Source of the DNA: Sulfurovum sp.
GTDB taxonomy: Bacteria > Campylobacterota > Campylobacteria > Campylobacterales > Sulfurovaceae
Length of the DNA stretch: 11,161 nucleotides
Assembly: GCA_015661795.1 (NCBI GenBank)
Contig: DQVJ01000250.1
Location: forward strand, 1-11,161
Direction: 5' to 3'
In this document: one piece after another, positions 6,299 to 11,161 of the stretch
Position numbering within the stretch: the stretch's first letter is position 1
Layout of the letters: the number at the start of each line of letters is the position of its first letter
Notes under the pieces: generated by a model
What the model was told of the DNA's origin: nothing
What the model saw: the letters and a program-made list of their open reading frames with translations, nothing else
The model's database searches: none
Program-made: the position numbers and the translations under genes

Positions 6299-6584
6299 CC
6301 AAGTCGTACATTTTAAAGGGGCTTGATATCGTTGGTGCTGCAATGAATAAAATATCAGAATAGTCTAAAGATTTGACATAAGCTTTTACTTTAACCAAAG
6401 AGGATGCAGTATATTCATAAAGTGTCATACTCATTTGATGCAAAGTTATTTTATCTAAATCAGAAACTTTAATATAATATTGGCTATTCATACCTACTAC
6501 CTTATAATAGCTTATATCATCAAATATATATGTTTTTCTATTTATCATTTTACTTTCAAATAAATAGTTATCAAGATTAGACAT
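6285..6584 (-). CDS. Unknown protein, short paralogue of its upstream neighbour
   Basis: The product has 99 residues, no signal peptide and no membrane segment. I do not recognise the family. Residues about 13-59 align without gaps to residues 55-101 of the neighbouring 141-residue protein, with about 18 identities over 47 positions. The shared core is YYKVVGM at 26-32, then YYIKV at 36-40 and YEYT at 56-59. The C-terminal third (LFIAAP, KMYDLEK) can be aligned more loosely. The pattern of short alternating hydrophobic residues suggests a small mixed alpha/beta fold. ATG 6584 has GGAG at 6595-6592, seven bases upstream. It lies 45 bases after the upstream paralogue and is probably in the same transcript. 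Its stop lies inside a strong stem-loop. Confidence 0.7.
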   Translation of the reverse strand: MSNLDNYLFESKMINRKTYIFDDISYYKVVGMNSQYYIKVSDLDKITLHQMSMTLYEYTASSLVKVKAYVKSLDYSDILFIAAPTISSPFKMYDLEKRD

Positions 6585-6629
6585 TTTTTTTCTCCATCGT
6601 TATCTCATATTAAAATATATTAACAAAGT

Positions 6630-7055
6630 TTAACTTAAGTTTTCTAGTGCACATGATTTAAAATAGACACGTAAGGTATCTTCAGAAATATAAATCTTAT
6701 TTGTTGCTTTATCTATTTTGATTAAACCTTTTTTTGATTTCATACCATTAAACGTATATTGACATAATTGCACTATAAACTGTGATGCTTCCATATAGTT
6801 CAAACTATTGACTTGAAGGTAATAAACATTACTCATGCCTATTACTTTATAATATTTTTTATTGTCAATAGAATAGATTTTTTTATTTAAAAATCTATTC
6901 CTTCCCATCTCTTTCTTTTTTTGACGTAAACGTCTCTCTTCATTTAATTGATTCCATATTTTTTTCTTATCATAAAGTGCTGTGAGTGCTGTTTTATATA
7001 TATTTGTTCTTGTGCCATGCTCAGAATTGTGATTTATATTTAAAGTTGCTACCAT
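6630..7055 (-). CDS. Unknown protein with basic N-terminal helix, long paralogue
   Basis: The product has 141 residues and no signal peptide. It has two parts. Residues 1-54 are polar with a very basic, probably helical stretch at about 29-54 (many Lys and Arg, e.g. EERRLRQKKK at 39-48) that could contact nucleic acid or form a coiled coil. Residues 55-141 are the domain shared with the downstream 99-residue protein: YYKVIGM at 68-74, YYLQV at 78-82, CQYT at 98-101. No known family was recognised. ATG 7055 has AAGGA at 7066-7062, six bases upstream. A TATAAAAT box at 7094-7087 and the AGTATTAC repeats at 7108-7142 lie just upstream, suggesting a regulated promoter. Two copies of one domain in tandem point to a local duplication. 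Confidence 0.72.
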   Translation of the reverse strand: MVATLNINHNSEHGTRTNIYKTALTALYDKKKIWNQLNEERRLRQKKKEMGRNRFLNKKIYSIDNKKYYKVIGMSNVYYLQVNSLNYMEASQFIVQLCQYTFNGMKSKKGLIKIDKATNKIYISEDTLRVYFKSCALENLS

Positions 7056-7086
7056 CTCTTATCCTTTATGTAAGTGGAATATCTAT

Positions 7087-7094
7087 ATTTTATA
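7087..7094 (-). promoter_or_regulatory. Putative -10 box for the minus-strand paralogue pair
   Basis: On the minus strand TATAAAAT lies 31 bases before the ATG at 7055. The position of a -35 box at 17-base spacing (7112-7117) falls inside the first AGTATTACC repeat, so a protein bound there would be expected to affect this promoter. Confidence 0.35.
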
Positions 7095-7107
7095 ACTATA
7101 TCTTCGG

Positions 7108-7142
7108 AGTATTACCTAAGTATTACCTCATAAAGTAATACT
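7108..7142. repeat. Operator-like cluster: three AGTATTAC sites, two direct and one inverted
   Basis: AGTATTACCT occurs at 7108-7117 and again at 7119-7128, an 11-base period, about one DNA turn. GTAATACT at 7135-7142 is the inverted form, pairing with AGTATTAC at 7119-7126 around an eight-base gap. The cluster lies in the 187-base space between the divergent paralogue pair and metG, upstream of both. It looks like a regulator-binding region rather than a terminator, as no T-run follows. Confidence 0.5.
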
Positions 7143-7176
7143 ATATAAGATAACCCTCTATACAGCATCTTTTGGC

Positions 7177-7182
7177 TAGAAT
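7177..7182 (+). promoter_or_regulatory. Putative -10 box for metG
   Basis: TAGAAT lies 60 bases before the metG ATG, preceded by TTTTGGC. It is the best -10-like hexamer on the plus strand in this gap. No convincing -35 box is seen. Confidence 0.35.
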
Positions 7183-7242
7183 ACATTTTTAACCATTTAC
7201 TCTCACAGTAAAACCAAAAACTCATTTGTTTAAGGAACATTT

Positions 7243-9195
7243 ATGTCTTGCGAAAAAGCTTATATTACCACCCCTATCTATTATGTTAATGACATTGCCC
7301 ATATTGGTCATGCCTATACCACTATTATTGCTGATACCCTTGCACGCTACTCTAGACTCTCTGGTCTTGACACCTATTTTCTTACTGGTACAGATGAACA
7401 TGGACAAAAAATAGAAGAGGCTGCAAAATCACGAGGTAAATCTACACAAAACTATGCGGATGAAATCTCTGCAACGTTTAAAAATCTTTGGGATGAATTT
7501 GACATATCATATGACAAATTTATTAGAACTACCGATGTTGACCATATGAAAGGAGTACAAAAAGCCTTTTGCGTCATGCATGACAATGGTGATATTTATA
7601 AAGATACATATAAAGGTCACTATTGTATATCTTGTGAAACTTTTTTCCCTGCAATACAACTGGTAGATGATGAATTTTGTCCAGAGTGTGGAAAAAGTAC
7701 CACAGTCGTAGAAGAAGAGAGTTACTTTTTTAAACTTTCCAAGTATGAAAAACCTCTACTTGACTGGTATGAAAATAATCCTGATTGTATTTTGCCAAGA
7801 AGTAAGAGAAATGAAGTCATACGTTTTGTAGAAGGTGGGCTACAAGATCTTTCCATCACACGTACAAGTTTTGACTGGGGTGTTAAACTCCCAAAAGAGA
7901 TGAATGACCCTAAACATGTGATGTATGTCTGGTTAGATGCATTGATGAATTATGTGACTGCACTAGGATACGGTACAGATGATAAAGACATGGATTACTG
8001 GCCTGCTCGTGTTCAACTTATAGGAAAAGATATCTTACGTTTTCATGCTATCTACTGGCCGGCATTTTTGATGAGTCTTGGATTGCCTCTGCCTAAACAT
8101 ATCGCTGCACATGGTTGGTGGACACGTGATGGTGAAAAGATGTCGAAATCCAAAGGAAATGTTGTGAATCCTAGAGAGATAGCGGATGCCTATGGACTCG
8201 ACAATTTCCGATATTTTATGTTACGTGAAGTGCCTTTTGGTGGAGATGGTGACTTTTCTCAAAAAGCACTTATAGACCGTATCAACTCTGATTTGGGTAA
8301 TGACCTTGGGAATTTGCTAAACAGACTCATTGGTATGTCTGGTAAATATTTTGAAGGTACGGTGAATTCTGAATATGTAACAACATACTACCAAAATGAA
8401 CTTGATGAAGTACATGCTTCTCTTGATAAGCTAGAGCCCTTCATCTTTGAGATGCAAATACACCGTTACTTAGAAGAACTTTGGAAGCCACTCACTGTTG
8501 CCAATAAAGCTATAGACAGGTACCAACCCTGGACACTGATGAAAGAAGGTAAAGAAGAAGAAGCTATGGCACTTAATGGTCTTATAGCAGCCATTTTAGC
8601 CAAAGTATCTGTCATGCTCTATCCTGTTATGCCAGAAATATGTACTAAGATTTCCAATGCTTTACATTTTAGTATAGACAACAAGAGTTGGAAAAACATG
8701 ATCAAGAGTACTACACTTCTGAATACCTTTGTATTGGAAAAAATAGACCCGCTTTTCCCACGTATTGAAAAACCATTACTTGAGCAGATAGAACCTGTAG
8801 ATAAAAAAGTAGAATCAAATGCAAGTGAAAAACCTGAAACAAAAGAGAGTGAAAAAACAAAAGGAGTTGCACTCATCGGTATCGACCAGTTTTTCCAAAC
8901 TTCACTCAAGGTAGGTACAGTTGTGAAAGCTGAAGAAGTACCAAAAAGTAAAAAACTTCTTCTCCTTCAAGTTGATATTGGAGAAGAAAATCCTAGACAA
9001 GTGGTTGCAGGCATTAAAGAGTGGTATTCTGCAGAAGATATGCTAAATACACAAGTATGTGTGGTGGCTAATCTTAAACCCGCAAAACTGATGGGGCTTA
9101 AAAGTGAAGGTATGCTGTTAGCTGCCAAAGATGAAAATGGATTATGTATGATACGTCCAGAGCAACCAAAGACAGTGGGGACACCGATAAGTTAA
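7243..9195 (+). CDS. metG: Methionyl-tRNA synthetase
   Basis: This class I synthetase attaches methionine to initiator and elongator tRNA-Met. The 650-residue chain is complete. The N-terminus has PIYYVND at 11-17 and an intact HIGH at 20-23; TGTDEHG is at 48-54. The insert domain carries C128-x2-C131 and C146-x2-C149, a zinc knuckle. YVWLDAL is at 228-234, and an intact KMSKS at 299-303. After the helical anticodon domain and a Lys/Glu-rich linker (about 515-545) comes a C-terminal OB-fold tRNA-binding domain of the Trbp111/Arc1p type (about 548-650, with LKVGTVVKAE, VVAGI and LMGLKSEGM). ATG 7243 has AAGGA at 7232-7236, six bases upstream. The Mur-like gene starts one base after its stop. 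Its intact motifs make a useful contrast to gltX. Confidence 0.97.
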   Translation: MSCEKAYITTPIYYVNDIAHIGHAYTTIIADTLARYSRLSGLDTYFLTGTDEHGQKIEEAAKSRGKSTQNYADEISATFKNLWDEFDISYDKFIRTTDVDHMKGVQKAFCVMHDNGDIYKDTYKGHYCISCETFFPAIQLVDDEFCPECGKSTTVVEEESYFFKLSKYEKPLLDWYENNPDCILPRSKRNEVIRFVEGGLQDLSITRTSFDWGVKLPKEMNDPKHVMYVWLDALMNYVTALGYGTDDKDMDYWPARVQLIGKDILRFHAIYWPAFLMSLGLPLPKHIAAHGWWTRDGEKMSKSKGNVVNPREIADAYGLDNFRYFMLREVPFGGDGDFSQKALIDRINSDLGNDLGNLLNRLIGMSGKYFEGTVNSEYVTTYYQNELDEVHASLDKLEPFIFEMQIHRYLEELWKPLTVANKAIDRYQPWTLMKEGKEEEAMALNGLIAAILAKVSVMLYPVMPEICTKISNALHFSIDNKSWKNMIKSTTLLNTFVLEKIDPLFPRIEKPLLEQIEPVDKKVESNASEKPETKESEKTKGVALIGIDQFFQTSLKVGTVVKAEEVPKSKKLLLLQVDIGEENPRQVVAGIKEWYSAEDMLNTQVCVVANLKPAKLMGLKSEGMLLAAKDENGLCMIRPEQPKTVGTPIS

Positions 9196-9196
9196 T

Positions 9197-10177
9197 ATGA
9201 AAATAGATGATATAATTAACCTCACTGAGGGGGTTTTGACAAACGAACCAAAAGTACAAGCCATTGACTCTGCGACGGTGTACCAGTCTAAAGTAGATCA
9301 TGGTGACCTTTTTTTCTCTTCGAATCAGGAAGAGATAGATCAAGCATTAGCCAATGGTGCTTATGCCATAGTGTATGATGATGAGAATATCATCAAAAAT
9401 GATGATGAGATAGCATGGATAAAAGTCTCAGACATCCAACTGGCAGCCTTTAAGCTCATCCGATATGTTATCATCAAAAAAGAAGCACAGTTCTATCTGC
9501 TTTCAGTACATGAACTTACGTTTTTAAAAATGATTATGAAACATAAAGGAACCGTTTCATTTATAGCCAATGACTGGAGAAAAGCATTTGAACAGATACT
9601 CAACTCTGAAGACTCATTATTTGTAGGTACAGACAAAGAACTTATGAGCATGATAAAACCTGATGTTCAAAAACTTGAAAAAGAAGTTGATGGATATCTC
9701 GTTTCAGATACACTTTTTAGAAGTACATACAAAGTAGATGGATTTATCTACCAAGAAAAAGAACTTATTCCATTTCATTTAGAATATTTACTTCGTGCAG
9801 TACACTTTTGTAATGTGCATGCACTCCCCTACACTATGGATAGGGTTAAATACACTAAACATTTTTTACCAGTCTTTATAGATGCAAAACTCAACAGTAC
9901 TAAACCTTCAAATAGTGATAGAGTAGCTATTTTTACTGATAATACTTCCGACATCACCAAAGCAAGAGAGTATGTTATGAGAAGTAACATGTGGGTAAAG
10001 TCTGTGGTATTTACCCCACCTAAGACCAAAGTGCCTGGTATAGATCATCCACATTGGTTTGAGACAGAAGAAGAACTACGTGAACTACTTAAAACGATAC
10101 AATTCAATTATGCATTCATCTACAATGCCGATAAAACTATTTTGAACAAGATCAAAGAAGAGTACACGCTGTTTTAG
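9197..10177 (+). CDS. Mur ligase-like protein lacking the ATP-binding loop
   Basis: The product has 326 residues. Residues about 20-62 resemble the N-terminal UDP-binding domain of MurE/MurF: AIDSATV at 22-28 (where Mur ligases have DSR), GDLFFSS at 36-42, and ALANGAYAIVYD at 50-61. After this the GTNGKT-type P-loop expected near residues 100-110 is absent; that stretch reads LLSVHELTF (101-109). The rest aligns only vaguely with Mur central and C-terminal regions, and the whole is at least 100 residues shorter than a true ligase. It is therefore probably not a ligase; it may be a degenerate paralogue that binds a UDP-sugar or a partner. It starts one base after metG with no good ribosome site, so it is translationally coupled. 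A gene of unknown role also follows metG in C. jejuni (Cj0837c, from memory). The gene is real; the family call is moderate. Confidence 0.6.
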   Translation: MKIDDIINLTEGVLTNEPKVQAIDSATVYQSKVDHGDLFFSSNQEEIDQALANGAYAIVYDDENIIKNDDEIAWIKVSDIQLAAFKLIRYVIIKKEAQFYLLSVHELTFLKMIMKHKGTVSFIANDWRKAFEQILNSEDSLFVGTDKELMSMIKPDVQKLEKEVDGYLVSDTLFRSTYKVDGFIYQEKELIPFHLEYLLRAVHFCNVHALPYTMDRVKYTKHFLPVFIDAKLNSTKPSNSDRVAIFTDNTSDITKAREYVMRSNMWVKSVVFTPPKTKVPGIDHPHWFETEEELRELLKTIQFNYAFIYNADKTILNKIKEEYTLF

Positions 10178-10815
10178 TTATGTTTCTGAAGCAGTACCAT
10201 ATTTATTCCATTATCACTTAGCACTTTACAGTTACACATTTTTGCAAGTACTGTAAAAGTATGTACTGTAAAAAACACCACATGTGTTGGATCTTGATGA
10301 TAATACCACTTTTTAAACCTTTCCATATCATTAGAATGAAACTGTGTTTGAATAGCCAAATATCCCCCCTTATACAGTCGAGATACTAGATTTTCAAAGA
10401 TATCTTTAGGTTGATGCAAATGTTCAAAAACCTCAGTAGAAACGATAAGTTCATATTTTTTGTCATCATTAAGTGTGTCAGGATGATAGATTGGGTCATA
10501 AAAGTCACAAGCTATTCCCTCTTCTTTTAGCAGTGTTGAGAGTAATGAAGTACGCCCACAGCCAAAATCTAAAGCATTCACAGGCTGACCTACCAAAGGC
10601 AATGTGAAGTCTAGAAAACGTTGAAAGTATGCCTTGTAACCTACATCATTTTCATGATTTTCATGTAGGTTATACCGTTTTTTCTGTGTCATAAAATCTT
10701 GGTAGCACTCTGAAGACTTGTAGATATATTCGCAAGACTTACAGTGATAGTAGGTAATGTTTGTTTTCTCATGGTTATATGATAATGTAGGGCGACTACA
10801 TATATGACAGTGCAT
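10174..10815 (-). CDS. SAM-dependent methyltransferase with N-terminal zinc ribbon
   Basis: This 213-residue class I methyltransferase is probably cytosolic. The N-terminus has C3-x2-C6 and C25-x2-C28, a zinc ribbon. Motif I is ALDFGCGRTS at 81-90 (SAM glycine loop), FYDP at 105-108 probably carries the acidic residue at the end of strand 2 (D107), and VSTEVFEHL at 125-133 is the motif typical of Methyltransf_23-type enzymes, followed by GGYLAIQT at 150-157. The substrate cannot be told. Members with such a zinc ribbon are often found among sugar or lipid modifying genes, but nothing nearby supports that here. An in-frame 15-base repeat encodes FTVHT-FTVLA near the C-terminus. The start has only a weak A-rich leader. 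Its stop overlaps the stop of the upstream plus-strand gene by four bases. Confidence 0.85.
   Translation of the reverse strand: MHCHICSRPTLSYNHEKTNITYYHCKSCEYIYKSSECYQDFMTQKKRYNLHENHENDVGYKAYFQRFLDFTLPLVGQPVNALDFGCGRTSLLSTLLKEEGIACDFYDPIYHPDTLNDDKKYELIVSTEVFEHLHQPKDIFENLVSRLYKGGYLAIQTQFHSNDMERFKKWYYHQDPTHVVFFTVHTFTVLAKMCNCKVLSDNGINMVLLQKHN
10248..10273. repeat. Short direct repeat GTACTGTAAAA inside the methyltransferase gene
   Basis: GTACTGTAAAA occurs at 10248-10258 and 10263-10273, a period of 15 bases, five codons. It encodes the repeated FTV of FTVHT-FTVLA. A near-inverted copy, ACTTTACAGT, lies at 10223-10232. It looks like a small in-frame slippage duplication. Confidence 0.6.
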
Positions 10816-10831
10816 AGTTTATTCTTTTTTA

Positions 10832-10847
10832 ACAGTAATGGTACTGT
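10832..10847. repeat. Small inverted repeat upstream of the methyltransferase gene
   Basis: ACAGTA (10832-10837) and TACTGT (10842-10847) are perfect six-base arms around ATGG, 17 bases upstream of the methyltransferase start. It may be a short operator or hairpin, or chance. The rest of the 197-base gap to 11012 shows no gene or clear structure beyond the -10 box near 10982. Confidence 0.3.
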
Positions 10848-10981
10848 GTATTAGATTAAGTTCTCTTTCATATCTCGTATTGGAAACCTAAATAAAGAAT
10901 TATTCAACACGTATACTGGATTACATAAGGCAAAGATTATCACAGACTAAATACATAAAGATGTCTATGAATAAAAAAGTG

Positions 10982-10987
10982 TATACT
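10982..10987 (+). promoter_or_regulatory. Putative -10 box for the trxC-like gene
   Basis: TATACT lies 25 bases before the ATG at 11013, at a typical distance for a short leader that also holds the AAAGG ribosome site (11002-11006). No clear -35 box is seen. Confidence 0.35.
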
Positions 10988-11012
10988 TCCACATATTATC
11001 CAAAGGTTAACC

Positions 11013-11161
11013 ATGAAAACTTTCAAAATCGTATGTCCCGAATGTAGTAGTGTCAACACCATCACTGTAGAAGCACATCATGGGATTAAGGATTGTTCAC
11101 AATGTCAAGTGGATTTAGACAACCCTTTCCCCATCGAAGTAAATGATGAGAGTTGTACAAC
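11013..11161 (+). CDS. trxC: Thioredoxin 2-like protein, N-terminal part (cut by window end)
   Basis: Only the first 49 codons are present. They encode a zinc ribbon: C8-x2-C11 with N15 nearby (CPECSSVN) and C28-x2-C31 followed by LDNPF. This layout is that of the N-terminal zinc-binding domain of thioredoxin 2 (TrxC), which comes before the thioredoxin fold with its WCGPC active site. That fold would lie beyond the window, so the call rests on the ribbon alone. Trx2 reduces protein disulfides and is linked to oxidative stress. AAAGG at 11002-11006, six bases before ATG, supports the start. Other small zinc-ribbon proteins remain possible. Confidence 0.6.
   Translation, partial: MKTFKIVCPECSSVNTITVEAHHGIKDCSQCQVDLDNPFPIEVNDESCT

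Noticed and set aside
7143..7200. Sigma-54 promoter (TTGGC near 7172-7176) upstream of metG
   Set aside because: No GC element at the correct -12 spacing; TTGGC alone is not enough.
7222..7414. Short open frames on both strands over the start of metG
   Set aside because: They are other-frame readings of the conserved metG N-terminus, with no ribosome site and no family similarity.
8619..8909. 96-codon minus-strand open frame inside metG
   Set aside because: It is antisense to the conserved anticodon-domain and linker coding region, with Ser/Phe-rich nonsense composition.
10967..11059. Small open frame beginning at the ATG near 10961-10967 and overlapping the trxC-like gene
   Set aside because: No ribosome site. 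It runs out of frame through the well-supported zinc-ribbon coding sequence.
1..11161. CRISPR array, tRNA or rRNA gene, insertion sequence or integrase
   Set aside because: No regularly spaced repeats, cloverleaf-like segment, terminal inverted repeats or transposase/integrase-like product were found on either strand.

Overview
The window looks like chromosomal DNA from a Campylobacterota (epsilonproteobacterial) species, perhaps a Sulfurovum- or Sulfurimonas-like sulfur oxidiser. The evidence is the AT-rich coding style, TATAAT-type -10 boxes with poor -35 boxes, and gene order. The run gltX - yggT family - slt - (lipoprotein) - mobB - fbp - small Cys protein - metG matches, from memory, the Campylobacter jejuni order around Cj0845c-Cj0838c. 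The gltX - yggT - slt part also matches Helicobacter pylori HP0643-HP0645. No rRNA, tRNA, CRISPR array or insertion sequence was seen.

Layout. Positions 78-845 (minus) hold truA. Positions 997-3807 (plus) hold a tight three-gene unit: a glutamyl-tRNA synthetase-like gene, a YggT-family membrane protein and a soluble-lytic-transglycosylase-type enzyme. A lipoprotein gene (3810-4334, minus) converges on slt. Positions 4421-5982 (plus) form a second unit: mobB, fbp and a 65-residue four-cysteine protein. Positions 5979-7055 (minus) are an inserted block: a GIY-YIG nuclease and two unrecognised genes that are paralogues of each other. Positions 7243-10177 (plus) carry metG followed one base later by a Mur-ligase-like protein without an ATP loop. 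A zinc-ribbon methyltransferase (10174-10815, minus) converges on it. The window ends inside a gene starting at 11013 that looks like thioredoxin 2 (trxC).

The genes are mostly housekeeping: tRNA charging and modification (truA, gltX, metG), cell-wall turnover (slt, possibly the Mur-like protein), molybdenum cofactor supply (mobB) and gluconeogenesis (fbp).

The most striking observation is in gltX. It is an uninterrupted 420-codon gene in its conserved operon place. Yet the KMSKR loop is deleted, the HIGH glycine is replaced by Asp, and the RGEDH-type motif reads QGEVQ. It therefore probably cannot charge tRNA in the normal way, and may be a non-catalytic tRNA-binding factor derived from the GltX2-type enzyme. 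Second in interest are the tandem paralogues at 6285-7055, with an operator-like triple repeat (AGTATTAC) upstream of them. Third is the Mur-like protein that has lost its nucleotide-binding loop.
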